Positions 10,535 through 20,373 are shown, numbered from the stretch's first letter. The stretch: DNA of 64,000 nt from Pseudomonas alliivorans (GCF_017826695.1 NZ_JAFFZW010000012.1:1-64000), one strand, 5' to 3'. Notes: generated by a model from the letters alone, not told the origin. Numbers and translations: made by a program.

Positions 10535-10560
10535 TATAAGGCACGTGTGTGATGTCTTTA
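10535..10560 (-). promoter_or_regulatory. FliA (sigma-28)-like promoter candidate
   Basis: On the minus strand TAAAGACA (10560-10553) is followed after 10 bases by GCCTTATA (10542-10535). This resembles the TAAA / GCCGATAA flagellar sigma pattern with imperfect spacing and -10. It sits directly upstream of the proposed GTG start at 10493. Confidence 0.35.
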
Positions 10561-10626
10561 TGACATGTCTACGATGTTTCGCACCAATGTCGCGTCGATG
10601 TCTGCTGATGCCGTCCCCCGCTGGTT

Positions 10627-11286
10627 TCAGTCACTTGGCGCGCCGATTTCTTCCATCAGCTCATCCAGGCAGCGCTTCAATCGATCATGCCTGACGCGGG
10701 CCAGCGAGGTGCCGGTCCGCGTCTGAAAACTGTCGGCCAGGTGCAACAACTTGGTGTGAAAGTGATCGACCGCGAAGTTCTGGTCGTCATAGGGACGCTG
10801 AGTGGACTGTGGGTCTGCCGGGTCGTAGAGAAAACGGCCCATTCGGCCTGACACATAAAACACGCGTGCGACTCCGATCATGCCCAACGCATCGAGGCGG
10901 TCGGCGTCTTGGAGGATTCTGGCCTCCAGGGTCAGGGGAGTGACCTGGGCCGAGAAACTATGGGCTTCGATGGCATGGGCGACCGAGGCCACGCTTTCCT
11001 CATCCCAGCCCATCCCGGTCAGCAGTTCGGTCGCCTTGGCGGCGGCGAGTCGCGATGCGCTGGAGCGAAAGGGCGAGTTCTTTTCGACCGCTACGCAGTC
11101 GTGCAGCAGCGTGGCAGCCAGCAGTAATCGGGCGTCTCCACCTTCATGATCGCGAATGGCGCAGACGTTTTTCCAGACTCTTAGCAAATGCGAAATGTCA
11201 TGCGAGCCGTCGATCTTCTCCGCGTGAGTGTGTGGAATCAGCAGGCGAGCCAAGTCCTCGAATGGGGCGAAACGGTTTGCGAACAT
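10627..11286 (-). CDS. HD-domain phosphohydrolase
   Basis: The 219-residue protein belongs to the HD superfamily (YedJ-like). The metal-binding pattern is visible as H in DGSHDISHLLRVW, the HD pair in LLLAATLLHDCVAV, and the later D of LQDADRLDALGM. Such proteins hydrolyse phosphomonoesters or nucleotides; the substrate is unknown. The ATG at 11286 has AGGAGA about 5 bases upstream and is preferred over the frame opening at 11319. It is a single gene, divergent from yjdM. Confidence 0.86.
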   Translation of the reverse strand: MFANRFAPFEDLARLLIPHTHAEKIDGSHDISHLLRVWKNVCAIRDHEGGDARLLLAATLLHDCVAVEKNSPFRSSASRLAAAKATELLTGMGWDEESVASVAHAIEAHSFSAQVTPLTLEARILQDADRLDALGMIGVARVFYVSGRMGRFLYDPADPQSTQRPYDDQNFAVDHFHTKLLHLADSFQTRTGTSLARVRHDRLKRCLDELMEEIGAPSD

Positions 11287-11408
11287 TGGATTCTCCTGAT
11301 GCGTCTGCTCTCTGAGCATTGTAGAAAATCATGCCCTGCCAGGCAGTGAGAACAAGAGGGTATGTATGCGTGATCACGTGTGATCCACCTGAAAGCGGAA
11401 AAGCCCTT

Positions 11409-11414
11409 TATAAT
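11409..11414 (+). promoter_or_regulatory. -10 hexamer TATAAT upstream of yjdM
   Basis: This is a perfect TATAAT, 31 bp before the yjdM GTG. No convincing -35 box lies 16-18 bp upstream, so the assignment is tentative. Confidence 0.4.
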
Positions 11415-11445
11415 CCATGGTTTTTACCCCGATGCGAGATCCCCT

Positions 11446-11787
11446 GTGAGCTTACCGTCCTGCCCGAAATGCAATTCCGAATACACCTACGAAGACGGCT
11501 CCTTGCTGATCTGCCCGGAATGCGCCCACGAATGGTCCGCTGACGGCGGCAGCAGTGAAGCGTCCGAAGACGTCAAGGTCATCAAGGACTCCACCGGAAA
11601 CGTGCTTCAGGACGGCGATACCATCACGGTGATCAAGGACCTGAAAGTCAAAGGTTCATCGCTGGTGGTGAAGGTAGGCACCAAGGTCAAGAACATCCGT
11701 CTGGTGGAGGGTGACCATGACATCGACTGCAAGATTGATGGTATCGGTGCGATGAAGCTGAAATCCGAGTTCGTCAGGAAGGTTTGA
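11446..11787 (+). CDS. yjdM: Zinc-ribbon protein YjdM (PhnA family)
   Basis: The 113-residue protein has an N-terminal zinc ribbon, CPKC at the start and CPEC about 18 residues later, followed by the small beta-barrel PhnA domain ([19 protein letters not shown]). The start is GTG 11446 ([12 protein letters not shown]), which aligns with the usual family N-terminus; an ATG at 11380 would add a leader lying over the TATAAT box. It was historically linked to alkylphosphonate operons, but the family's function is uncertain and no phn genes are nearby. A strong terminator follows. Confidence 0.9.
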   Translation: MSLPSCPKCNSEYTYEDGSLLICPECAHEWSADGGSSEASEDVKVIKDSTGNVLQDGDTITVIKDLKVKGSSLVVKVGTKVKNIRLVEGDHDIDCKIDGIGAMKLKSEFVRKV

Positions 11788-11814
11788 TTCCTCGCGCTTC
11801 ACGTTTTAGCCTGA

Positions 11815-11855
11815 ACGCCTCGCCGGTCTCATGATCGGCGGGGCGTTTTCTTTTC
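11815..11855 (+). terminator. Rho-independent terminator of yjdM
   Basis: ACGCCTCGCCG (11815-11825) pairs along 11 bp with CGGCGGGGCGT (11836-11846), followed by TTTCTTTT. It overlaps the upstream extension of the next frame, which supports the later start at 11873. Confidence 0.9.
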
Positions 11856-11872
11856 TACAGCAGGGTCTGCTC

Positions 11873-12316
11873 ATGCCGAAAACTCCCGCCCCCTATCTCA
11901 AGCCCGATGAGTGCGTCGTGCTGTTCGACGGCGTCTGCAAGTTGTGCAACGGCGTGGTGAAGTTTCTGATTCGCCACGATCCTGAGCGGCGTTTACGGCT
12001 GGCTGCCGTGCAGTCCGAAGAAGGCCAGGCGTTGCTGAAATGGGCAGGTTTGCCGCTGGACGAGTTTCACACGATCGCGGTGATCCAGAATGGTCGCGTG
12101 TACCTGCGCTCGGATGGCTTCCTGCACATCATGCGTCTGCTGCCCGCGCCGTGGCCGCTGCTGAGTGTGTTGCGCGTGTTTCCACGTTTCCTGCGCGACT
12201 GGGCCTACAACCGAATCGCGCTCAACCGCTATCGACTGTTCGGTCGTTACGATCAGTGTCTGCTGCCGTCACCCGATCATGAAAAACGCTTTCTCGGCGA
12301 CGCCACGTCCAGATAA
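11873..12316 (+). CDS. DCC-family thiol-disulfide oxidoreductase-like protein (DUF393)
   Basis: This 147-residue protein carries the DxxCxxC motif that names the DCC family (LFDGVCKLCNGVVKF, near residue 20), a thioredoxin-like active-site arrangement related to YuxK. A redox or thiol role is predicted but the substrate is unknown. The ATG at 11873 (MPKTPAPYLKPDE) is chosen because the earlier in-frame ATG lies within the yjdM terminator stem. It is likely monocistronic. Confidence 0.87.
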   Translation: MPKTPAPYLKPDECVVLFDGVCKLCNGVVKFLIRHDPERRLRLAAVQSEEGQALLKWAGLPLDEFHTIAVIQNGRVYLRSDGFLHIMRLLPAPWPLLSVLRVFPRFLRDWAYNRIALNRYRLFGRYDQCLLPSPDHEKRFLGDATSR

Positions 12317-12593
12317 GCGCTTGTGTTTGCCGACCGGCGGTCACTTGCCTGGGGTGCATGTGATGGATGTGTTGTGATCAACCGTCCCGGTCCGTAGAAT
12401 TCCACGTATTCGGCTGCATCCCCCCATATCGACAATAATCCACTTCGCACACTGCGCTCGGTCCTGATCATTGAGCGGGGCGTCTTCGCGTTGTTTTTTC
12501 ATAGGGGCGCATGCCTTGGTTTACAGGTGCCACGCGTGTTTGTGTGGCGATAGACCCTTCGGGTCGCAACCCACTTCGAGCGTTGTATATTTG

Positions 12594-13799
12594 ATGACTA
12601 CACCACCGAATGCACATGCCGGTAGCTGGCTTGGCGTACTCGCTCTGGCCATGGCTGCCTTTATCTTCAACACCACAGAGTTTGTGCCGATCGGCCTTCT
12701 GAGCAACATCGGCAAGAGCTTCGACATGACCACGGCCCAGGTCGGCCTGATGCTGACCATCTACGCCTGGGTCGTGTCGCTGATGTCGCTGCCGATGATG
12801 CTGATGACGCGCAATATAGAGCGGCGCAAATTGCTCATCGTCGTGTTTGCGGTGTTCGTGGCCAGCCACGTTGTCTCGGCCATGGCCACCAGCTTTACCG
12901 TGCTGCTGATCAGCCGGGTGGGTATTGCGTTTGCGCATGCGGTGTTCTGGTCGGTCACCGCCTCCCTGGCGGTACGGATCGCGCCGCCCGGCAAGCAGGT
13001 GCAGGCCTTGGGCTTGCTCGCGACCGGCACATCGCTGGCGATGGTACTCGGCATTCCGTTGGGCCGCGTTCTGGGCGAAGCATTGGGCTGGCGTACTACA
13101 TTCATGGGCATCGCAGGAGTCGCAGCATTGGTCGTGGTGCTGTTGACCCGCTCGCTGCCTTTGCTGCCGAGCCAGAACTCAGGTTCGCTGAGAAGCCTGC
13201 CAATGTTGTTCAAGCGCCCGAAACTGATGGCGGTCTATCTGCTGACCGTACTGGTGGTGACCGCTCACTTCACCGCCTACAGCTACATCGAGCCCTTCAC
13301 CGAGACCGTGGCGCACCTCAGTGGTGAGGTCACCACGGTTCTGCTGCTGGTCTTTGGTGGCGCAGGAGTCATGGGCTCGATCGTGTTTAGCCTGTTCAGC
13401 GATCGCTTTCCAAATGGCCTGCTGATCACGGCGATCGGCACCATTGCGGTGTGTCTGCTGATGCTGCTTCCGTTGTCGGGCGATGCTGTGACACTGGGAA
13501 CGCTGACTGTGGTCTGGGGCATGGCGATCATGAGCTTTGGCCTGCTGCTGCAGGCCCGCGTACTGTCGCTCGCGCCGGATGCAACAGACGTGGCCATGGC
13601 GCTGTTCTCGGGGATCTTCAATATCGGGATTGGCGGCGGGGCGCTGCTCGGCAGTGTCGTGAGCAGTCAGTTGGGCGTGTCGAGCGTGGGGATTGTCGGC
13701 GGCCTGCTGGCCTTGGGCGGGTTGGGGCTGTGCAGCTTCACCACGTATCACTTCGGCAAGTCGGCCATTGCAGCCGAGCCTCAAGCCGAAGGCAGATAA
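12594..13799 (+). CDS. MFS sugar efflux transporter (SotB-like)
   Basis: The 401-residue protein has 12 predicted membrane helices of the DHA1-type major facilitator superfamily. The N-terminal segment ([18 protein letters not shown], then [19 protein letters not shown]) strongly resembles SotB/YdeA, which exports arabinose and other sugars or drugs by proton antiport. The ATG at 12594 ([14 protein letters not shown]) gives a family-sized protein; the frame is open upstream to 12471 but that leader is cysteine- and arginine-rich and not membrane-like. Substrate assignment is by family only. Confidence 0.88.
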   Translation: MTTPPNAHAGSWLGVLALAMAAFIFNTTEFVPIGLLSNIGKSFDMTTAQVGLMLTIYAWVVSLMSLPMMLMTRNIERRKLLIVVFAVFVASHVVSAMATSFTVLLISRVGIAFAHAVFWSVTASLAVRIAPPGKQVQALGLLATGTSLAMVLGIPLGRVLGEALGWRTTFMGIAGVAALVVVLLTRSLPLLPSQNSGSLRSLPMLFKRPKLMAVYLLTVLVVTAHFTAYSYIEPFTETVAHLSGEVTTVLLLVFGGAGVMGSIVFSLFSDRFPNGLLITAIGTIAVCLLMLLPLSGDAVTLGTLTVVWGMAIMSFGLLLQARVLSLAPDATDVAMALFSGIFNIGIGGGALLGSVVSSQLGVSSVGIVGGLLALGGLGLCSFTTYHFGKSAIAAEPQAEGR

Positions 13800-13819
13800 A
13801 ACAGATTCTGATCAGGTCG

Positions 13820-13856
13820 TTCGCTCGCTGACCGGCATGTGCGGTCAGCGAACGAA
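13820..13856. terminator. Stem-loop between sotB-like gene and pcs
   Basis: The arm 13820-13834 pairs with 13842-13856 in 14 of 15 positions around a 7-base loop. It sits between the convergent stops at 13799 and 13862. There is no T run, so it may act as a barrier or RNA stabiliser rather than as a strict rho-independent terminator. Confidence 0.55.
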
Positions 13857-13861
13857 TCAGC

Positions 13862-14581
13862 TCAGGCTTTGAGACGGCCCAGCCATTCCAGCGACGTTCT
13901 CCAGATACAAATCCCCAGAAAATATGCCGACATCGCCAGCCACAGTCCCATGACCACCGGACCATTGTGCGGATGATTGATGATCAACAATGCGCTGGAC
14001 AGCAACCAGACCGCCGTGACCGCAATGTTGATCGGCATGAAGCGACGTACCCGGAACGGGTGCAGGAACTTCATGCGGGTCAGGGTCAGCAGCGCCAGCG
14101 CAATGATGGTGATAAAGGTCAGCCAAGGGCTTGGCGAAAGGATGTAAAGGCACAGCACGACAACGTTCCAGGCAGCGGGGAAGCCTTGGAAATAATTGTC
14201 CTTGCTCTTCATGTCCACGTTGCAGAAACAGAACAGCGACGAAACCAGAATCACCGACACACTCAGCAGCAGTGTGTAATCCGGGACCGGGATGTAGCGA
14301 TAGAGGAACAGTGCGGGAATGAATACATAGGTCAGGTAGTCAATCACCAGGTCCAGCACCGAGCCGTCGAAGTGCGGCAGGACCGACGTGGTATTGACCT
14401 TGCGTGCCAGCGAACCGTCCACCCCATCCACGATCAGGGCGGCACCGAGCCAGAGCAGACAGGCTTTCGGTTCATTATTGAACAAGGCAATGGTCGCCAG
14501 GAACGCAAGGACCACGCCGGTGGCGGTGAAGCCATGCGCGCCCCAGGCGTTGAGTCTGGCTATGCGTTGATTGGTTATCAC
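13862..14581 (-). CDS. pcs: Phosphatidylcholine synthase
   Basis: This 239-residue inner-membrane enzyme condenses CDP-diacylglycerol with choline to phosphatidylcholine and CMP. A CDP-alcohol phosphotransferase motif is visible (DGSLAR, then G..LD..ID) with the longer internal spacing of Pcs-type enzymes. About eight membrane helices are predicted. The start GTG 14581 (ITNQRIARLNAWGAHGFTAT) has GGAGAG 7 bases upstream and gives the usual length; the frame opens 60 bp earlier. Pcs needs exogenous choline, which suits a plant-associated organism. The neighbour at 14670 is transcribed the same way, 88 bp upstream. Confidence 0.9.
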   Translation of the reverse strand: MITNQRIARLNAWGAHGFTATGVVLAFLATIALFNNEPKACLLWLGAALIVDGVDGSLARKVNTTSVLPHFDGSVLDLVIDYLTYVFIPALFLYRYIPVPDYTLLLSVSVILVSSLFCFCNVDMKSKDNYFQGFPAAWNVVVLCLYILSPSPWLTFITIIALALLTLTRMKFLHPFRVRRFMPINIAVTAVWLLSSALLIINHPHNGPVVMGLWLAMSAYFLGICIWRTSLEWLGRLKA

Positions 14582-14669
14582 GGGGGCGCTCTCCAGGAAA
14601 TAATGCTTGTCAGGGTTTGCCGTAAACCTGACCGGTAGCAACTATCGACCCGGCAATCGGCGATAAGGT

Positions 14670-16679
14670 TCAGCGGTGACTATCGCTCGTTTCCCTGTCG
14701 TTTTCCAGAAAACGGCGATCCGTATCCGGCCGCTCGTCTCTGTATCCTTCCGGTTCGACGAAGCGGGTAGGCGGTGCGCCGTTAGCGTTGAGCTGGTTGA
14801 TCAGCGTTGGCTGGCCCCGGTCGTTGAACCATACCTGGCCCACACCCGCTGAATTCCACAGCCGTTCACCCGCCTTGCTGTGTTCTGGCGTGCGCGGGAT
14901 GACTTTCATCTGACGACGTTGGGTGAACCAGTTCAGCGGTGAACGCGGTGAGTATAACCACCGATTCAACCGATCAAAAGTATCCAGTAGGCGTCGGGGG
15001 AATTCATTTTTGATGCCGCTGCTGGTGACTTGCCAGATGCGCGGACCGCCACTGCGGTGCCGGATCAGGATTTCGTAGACGAACGAGTAGTGAACATCCC
15101 CCGACAGAATCACGTAATTGCCCGGCGTTCGGGAGTGCCGAAAGATGTTCAGGATCACCTGCGCTGCGCCGCGATGCGCCATCCAGTTTTCCGCATCCAC
15201 CAGAAGCGGGTAGCCGCACCAACTGAATACGCGCTGGATTGCCTCGATCAGCTTGACCCCGAAGATCGGTGCCGGAGAAACAATGATGGCTGATTTGTGA
15301 TCGATCAGCTCCTGCTGCAATTCGCAGAGTGCTTCCCAGTCCATCAGGCCGGAAGGGTGGTTGAAGTTCGACTGACTGCGCCAGCGACGCGTCCGGGTGT
15401 CCAGGACCACCAGCGCCGGACTCGTGGGTAACACATAATGCCATTGCTGGAATTTCAGCAACTGATCGATCAGCGCGTCCTGGGTCCCGCTGTTCAACTG
15501 GTTGTCACGGCTGACGGTTTCATCGCTCAAGGCCTGTGCCTGCGCGACAAGTTCGTTCAGCGCATCAGGGTTGTTGCCCCAGCCCTGACAGAGCAGGTAG
15601 GCCACCAAAGCATTGCCGATGATACGTTTCGAGAACGGATGTCCATAGGCGGTCTCTTCCCAGTTCGCCGACAGGTTCCAGTCGTCCGTAATGTCGTGGT
15701 CATCGAACATCATCATGCAGGGTAGATGCGCCATGGCTCTGGCGACATTACCCAGGCCGGCCCTGAAGTCATCGATCACCACCTGTTCCCGCGCGTAACG
15801 CTCGGACTCTTGCGCATCGAGTTGCGGCATGTCCGGTGTGACGAGGGACCACGGGACCGGTGACCAGACCAGCAGGTACATTGCCATGACTTCCGCCAGC
15901 GTCACCAGATGGTTGTCTGCAGTGGCACTGGTGAACACCGGTTTGCTGGTGCCGCCGAAGAAGCGGTCACGCAAGGTGTCGTTACTTTTCAGGGCAGGCA
16001 GCAGGTCGGCGCGCTGGTAATAGCTGGCCGGATGGTCATACAGACTCTGGCTGTCGTCGACTACGGCACCTTCCAGTCTCTCGTCGAACAGCCCAAGGCG
16101 GTCGATCAGCGAATGGACCCCACGCAGCATGGGGCCTGCGACATCGTCGGCGTAGACCTGGTCGCCGCTCATCATCAGCAAGGCCGGGCGCTGCAGTGGA
16201 TCAAGTGTGTCAGCCAGCAACTGATCGACACATAACAGCCCATCGACAGAGCCATGATGCGGCTTGCGGCACGAGCCGTGGAGTATGTGGTCGATCCTGC
16301 TGCGCACCACGAAGTTGGGGTAGTTGGTGCCGCTGTACAGCAGATGGGGCGCCCAGTCGGCAATACCGGTCTGCGCGTCGTCTATACACAGGTCATAGTC
16401 GATCAGCCGGTCTTTTGGCAATTCGCTGTCCAGACGCACGTCGATCAGATGGATGAACGCACGTTTGCCTATCGCGACGACCTGGCATTGCTGGTCATCA
16501 AGCGGATAGTCCGTAAACGCCGCATCCGCCAGCCCATCAACCCGCAGACGCAATGTCAGCGGCAAAGGACGCGAGCCCACCAGCCACAACACCAGACGAT
16601 CGGCTTCCTGTCGACGCAGCAGCGGACCGGCAAGAACGGCGGGTAACGAATCATGCTGTGAGGTGAGCGAGGGGGGCAT
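14670..16679 (-). CDS. PhoD-like metallophosphatase
   Basis: The 669-residue protein belongs to the alkaline phosphatase D / PhoD-like metallophosphatase superfamily. Visible metal-binding motifs are SGDQVYADDV (about residues 157-166), MMFDDHDITDDWN (about 318-330) and LSGDVHYSF (about 535-543). It is longer than classical PhoD, and I see no Tat or Sec signal (start MPPSLTSQHDSLPAVLAG), so a cytoplasmic location is likely and the substrate is open. It precedes pcs on the same strand; a link with phospholipid turnover is speculation. Confidence 0.83.
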   Translation of the reverse strand: MPPSLTSQHDSLPAVLAGPLLRRQEADRLVLWLVGSRPLPLTLRLRVDGLADAAFTDYPLDDQQCQVVAIGKRAFIHLIDVRLDSELPKDRLIDYDLCIDDAQTGIADWAPHLLYSGTNYPNFVVRSRIDHILHGSCRKPHHGSVDGLLCVDQLLADTLDPLQRPALLMMSGDQVYADDVAGPMLRGVHSLIDRLGLFDERLEGAVVDDSQSLYDHPASYYQRADLLPALKSNDTLRDRFFGGTSKPVFTSATADNHLVTLAEVMAMYLLVWSPVPWSLVTPDMPQLDAQESERYAREQVVIDDFRAGLGNVARAMAHLPCMMMFDDHDITDDWNLSANWEETAYGHPFSKRIIGNALVAYLLCQGWGNNPDALNELVAQAQALSDETVSRDNQLNSGTQDALIDQLLKFQQWHYVLPTSPALVVLDTRTRRWRSQSNFNHPSGLMDWEALCELQQELIDHKSAIIVSPAPIFGVKLIEAIQRVFSWCGYPLLVDAENWMAHRGAAQVILNIFRHSRTPGNYVILSGDVHYSFVYEILIRHRSGGPRIWQVTSSGIKNEFPRRLLDTFDRLNRWLYSPRSPLNWFTQRRQMKVIPRTPEHSKAGERLWNSAGVGQVWFNDRGQPTLINQLNANGAPPTRFVEPEGYRDERPDTDRRFLENDRETSDSHR

Positions 16680-16959
16680 CCTGGGTTCGGGCTCTGGCTG
16701 AACAATGGCTGGAAATAGTAACGCAGCGCAGGTGGAAAGTTCCTGTTACACAAAACCGCATTGCTGTCAGCATGTTTCAAAGATCCGCACGTGCGGGGTA
16801 TTTGGTCAGAAAAATCTGACGTTTCTACGAAAACTGTCGCTCACACTCTCCAGTGGTCTCGCACATTGCCGATAGAACCTGTTGCAAGGAGGTTCGCGTC
16901 GACGCATGCACGCGTCTGTAATGGAGCTTCCCCCAGCTTTCTCGACCAAGGATCCTGTC

Positions 16960-18600
16960 ATGAACTGGTTCTACAACGCCAAACTGTCCACCAAGCTGTT
17001 CATCTCGTTTGCACTCTGTGCGCTCATCACGCTCGTGGTAGGCATCATCGGCAGCCAGGGTATCGGCGACCTTTCGAACAGCCTCAAACTCACGTTCTCC
17101 AATAACCTGGTCTCGGTCGCCAAGACCAGTGAGACCAAGGCCAATGCCATCGCTCAGAATCGTGATCTCTACCGTCTGCTGTCGGCAGTGGCCGCCGACG
17201 CACCTCAGAGTGCGAAAGATCAGGTCGTTGCCAACTTGCGTGAAAACCGTGCTCAGGCGGAAAAGGCGTACGCCACTTATCGCGCGACGCCGCTTGAAGA
17301 TGATGAACGTGCTGCTGGCGATCTCATGGATAAGGACTGGCCTGCGTATCAGGCTGCGATTGATCGAGCCGTCAGCGTTGCATTGGCTGGCGATGTCGGT
17401 GCGGCAAGAACGCTGGTGGACGGAGAGGTTCGTGACATCTACGTCAAGATCATGAACGAACTGAACATCATGGTGGACTCCAACGCCCGGCAAACGGGCG
17501 AGGGCGCAGTCGCTGCCGGCAAGACCGAGTCTGCTGCCAAGCTCAATCTGTATATCGGTATCGGCGTGGCGTTCGTGGCTGCGTTCCTGCTCGGTCTGTT
17601 TATCAGCCGCGTCATCAGTCGACCGATTGCGTCCGCTCTGGTCAATGCCCAGCGCATTGCAGGCGGCGACCTGACACAGCCAATTGTCAGCCTGCATCGT
17701 GACGAGGCCGGACTGATGCTGTCTGCGCTCGGTGAGATGCAAAACAGCCTCAAGAACACCATCGGGCAAATTTCCAGCGCGGCCGACCAGCTCGCCTCTG
17801 CCGCCGAGGAACTGAACGCTGTCACCGAAGAAAGCAGCCGCGGCCTGACGCGTCAGAATGACGAGATTCAACTGGCGGCTACTGCAGTCACGGAAATGAC
17901 CGCAGCGGTCGAGGAAGTGGCGCGCAACGCTATCTCCACCTCCGATGCATCCAGGCTGACCAGCACCGAGGCGGCGACCGGTCGCGATCAGGCACGTGAA
18001 GCCGTGAACGCGATCAACACGGTCAGCACCGAAATCAGCAGTTCCACTGCAATGGTCGAAGAGCTGGCTGGACGCGTTCGCGAAATCGGTCAGGTGCTGG
18101 ACGTGATTCGCGGTATTGCCGAGCAGACCAACCTGCTGGCGCTCAACGCCGCCATTGAAGCGGCCCGTGCGGGTGAGCAAGGACGTGGTTTTGCCGTGGT
18201 AGCCGATGAAGTGCGTGCCCTTGCGGCCCGTACTCAGGCATCCACCGGCGAGATCGAAGCGATGATTGGCAGCGTACAGAGCAGCGCTGATCAGGCGGTT
18301 CGTGCGATGGGCAACAGTCGCACGCTGGCCAGCAACACTCAGTCACTGGCCCAGGCCACAGGCCAATCCCTGGAACGCATCGCCCAGAGCATCGCTGAAA
18401 TCAACGACCGCAACATGTTGATTGCCACGGCGTCGGAAGAGCAATCCCACGTTGCGCGTGAAGTGGACCGTAACCTGATCAACATTCAGGACCTGTCCAC
18501 CCAGACCGCTGCGGGTGCCAATCAGACCAGCGCGTCCAGCCAGGAACTGTCGCGACTGGCGATTTCGTTCAACAACCTGGTGGGCAAATTCAAGGTCTGA
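16960..18600 (+). CDS. Methyl-accepting chemotaxis protein 2
   Basis: The 546-residue chemoreceptor starts at ATG 16960 ([20 protein letters not shown]) with AAGGA upstream. TM1 is [17 protein letters not shown]. The periplasmic domain is of the four-helix-bundle type (to about residue 185). TM2 is [19 protein letters not shown], followed by HAMP and the signalling domain with [19 protein letters not shown] at the tip. There is no C-terminal pentapeptide. A GCCGATAG sequence at 16868-16875 resembles a FliA -10 but lacks a fitting -35. Confidence 0.91.
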   Translation: MNWFYNAKLSTKLFISFALCALITLVVGIIGSQGIGDLSNSLKLTFSNNLVSVAKTSETKANAIAQNRDLYRLLSAVAADAPQSAKDQVVANLRENRAQAEKAYATYRATPLEDDERAAGDLMDKDWPAYQAAIDRAVSVALAGDVGAARTLVDGEVRDIYVKIMNELNIMVDSNARQTGEGAVAAGKTESAAKLNLYIGIGVAFVAAFLLGLFISRVISRPIASALVNAQRIAGGDLTQPIVSLHRDEAGLMLSALGEMQNSLKNTIGQISSAADQLASAAEELNAVTEESSRGLTRQNDEIQLAATAVTEMTAAVEEVARNAISTSDASRLTSTEAATGRDQAREAVNAINTVSTEISSSTAMVEELAGRVREIGQVLDVIRGIAEQTNLLALNAAIEAARAGEQGRGFAVVADEVRALAARTQASTGEIEAMIGSVQSSADQAVRAMGNSRTLASNTQSLAQATGQSLERIAQSIAEINDRNMLIATASEEQSHVAREVDRNLINIQDLSTQTAAGANQTSASSQELSRLAISFNNLVGKFKV

Positions 18601-18610
18601 TCTTTGAACG

Positions 18611-18639
18611 CGGGGTCAGCGTTTCACGACGCTGCCCCG
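18611..18639 (+). terminator. Stem-loop after chemoreceptor 2
   Basis: CGGGG-T-CAGCG (18611-18621) pairs with CGCTGCCCCG (18630-18639) with one bulged base. It is 10 bp after the stop and just before the convergent GNAT gene. The T tract is poor. Confidence 0.5.
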
Positions 18640-18644
18640 GTCCT

Positions 18645-19082
18645 TCAAACGGCTTGAAGGTTAAGGCGCTTTTGAAAGAAGAAGCGCTTGTGGCCGGGCG
18701 GGTAGTCGTCGATCTGCGCAAACTCGCTGAAACCGTGACTGCGATAAAAGTCCGGGGCCTGGAAGTCGAAAGTATCCAGCCACATCCCGACGCAGCCTTT
18801 CTCGATGGCCAGATCTTCGGCCATCTGCATCAGGCGCGAGCCTGTTCCCTGCCCCCGGGTCTGCTCGGGCACGACCAGCAGTTCGATGAAGAGCCAGCGA
18901 TAAAAGACACGGGCGTGCAAACCGCCAATGATGTCTCCTGTTTTGTCATCCCTCACCAGCAGCGCTACCTTCTCGGACTGCCCGTCACCGGCCTGTTCGG
19001 CGTTATAGCGCCTCAAGGGCTCTAGAATGGCCAGGCGATCTTCTTCCGAAGGATCGTTTTTGACTTCAATGTGTACGCTCAT
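18645..19082 (-). CDS. GNAT-family N-acetyltransferase
   Basis: This is a 145-residue GNAT enzyme. The acetyl-CoA motif A appears as VVPEQTRGQGTGSRLMQMAE, followed by the IEKGCVGMWLDTFDFQAPDFYRSHGF region that resembles small-molecule or aminoglycoside-type acetyltransferases. Substrate is unknown. It is monocistronic and converges on the chemoreceptor 2 gene. Confidence 0.87.
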   Translation of the reverse strand: MSVHIEVKNDPSEEDRLAILEPLRRYNAEQAGDGQSEKVALLVRDDKTGDIIGGLHARVFYRWLFIELLVVPEQTRGQGTGSRLMQMAEDLAIEKGCVGMWLDTFDFQAPDFYRSHGFSEFAQIDDYPPGHKRFFFQKRLNLQAV

Positions 19083-19176
19083 GCGTTAGCTCCCGGCCGT
19101 CGATTGCAAATCGGCAGAGTAGAGCGCCGGTTGACCGGGGTAAAGCTCAGGACGGGTTCACGCCTACGATTGAGTA

Positions 19177-20373
19177 TCAGGCTGAGCGGATGCAGTTACG
19201 ACCGGCATGTTTGGCGGCGTACAGCGCAACATCGGCGGCATTGATCAGTTGGTCGGCCGTGGCCATGGGGGCTATGGCCGCGGCGACACCCAGGCTGATG
19301 GTGACCAGCGCGCCTTCGCCCTGAGCCGGATGCGGCAACTTGAGCGTAGCCAGTGCAGCTTTCATGATCTCGGCAAGTGCCTTGGCCTGGCTGACATCGG
19401 TGTTGACCATCAGGATCAGAATCTCTTCGCCGCCATAACGAAACGCCACGGCGCCGTGTTGCTGGGCATTTTGCTGGATCACTTGGCTCATCAGCTTCAG
19501 GCAACTGTCACCCTGAGGATGGCCATAGTTGTCGTTGTAGGATTTGAAGTGATCGATATCCAGCAGAATGAACGCCACGTTGGTTGGCGTCTCTCTGGAG
19601 CGTTCCCAGATGGAGCTCACCAGCTCGTCCAGATACCGTCGATTGAACAGCCGGGTCAGCGCATCGGTGCGCGCAACTTCCATTAACTGAACATGCAGCA
19701 GCCGTCCGCGCAGAGCAAACAGGTAGCTCAGACGGGCGCCTCGCTCCAGAAAGTAGGAGGCCATCAGCAGCAACGCAACGGTAGACACGAATAACAAGGC
19801 ATTGGCCTGCCAGGTCAGAAAATCCGCAAAGTCTGCCAGATAGGTTGTGACCAGTTGAATGGCCAGCATGCTCAGCGTCGCCACGGTGGCATAGCGAAAC
19901 GGCAGTTGCTGGATCATGGTGCAATACACCATGACCAGCAGCATCCCCAGTTGGTAATGGAGCTGGTGCGGACTCTCGCTGTAGGTCATGACCACCATCG
20001 GCATCAGCGAGGACAACACAGTGCCGACTGCCGCGGTTGTTTCCAGCGCCCGGCGGGACGTCATGCGCTGAATCAGTAAAAGCAAAGCGATGAACATCGG
20101 TGTGATGACGAACAGCCGGCCGATCGCGACGTAGAAAAACATGTCACGCAACATCAACCAGTCGCTGAGCAGGTAAAGGTTGTAGATCAGTCCGCCGCCA
20201 ATGCCGACTGCCGTAATGAATCGACGTCGCTGTTGCTGGGTGTCCGCTTCGTAACGTTGTTCAAGTTCACGGCTGAACCGCAGTGTGCCAACTCCCGAGG
20301 CAATGGTTCGCTCAACTTCGACAAGCGTCTGCGAGTCTTCCTGGGTCGGGCGATCAAGGGCGGGAGTGAGCAT
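19177..20373 (-). CDS. Membrane GGDEF diguanylate cyclase
   Basis: The 398-residue protein has about six membrane helices between residues 53 and 207 (MASE-like sensor region) and a C-terminal GGDEF domain. The active-site loop is GGEE (residues 314-317, followed by I rather than F). The metal-binding LLDIDHFKSYND motif is at about 270-281. The residues preceding the GGEE loop (NAQQHGAVAF) do not contain the RxxD inhibitory site, so feedback inhibition by c-di-GMP is not expected. It should make c-di-GMP; the signal sensed is unknown. Confidence 0.9.
   Translation of the reverse strand: MLTPALDRPTQEDSQTLVEVERTIASGVGTLRFSRELEQRYEADTQQQRRRFITAVGIGGGLIYNLYLLSDWLMLRDMFFYVAIGRLFVITPMFIALLLLIQRMTSRRALETTAAVGTVLSSLMPMVVMTYSESPHQLHYQLGMLLVMVYCTMIQQLPFRYATVATLSMLAIQLVTTYLADFADFLTWQANALLFVSTVALLLMASYFLERGARLSYLFALRGRLLHVQLMEVARTDALTRLFNRRYLDELVSSIWERSRETPTNVAFILLDIDHFKSYNDNYGHPQGDSCLKLMSQVIQQNAQQHGAVAFRYGGEEILILMVNTDVSQAKALAEIMKAALATLKLPHPAQGEGALVTISLGVAAAIAPMATADQLINAADVALYAAKHAGRNCIRSA

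Noticed and set aside
16868-16875. GCCGATAG as a FliA -10 box for chemoreceptor 2
   Set aside because: The -10 resembles the consensus, but the -35 position holds no TAAA-like sequence at the right spacing.
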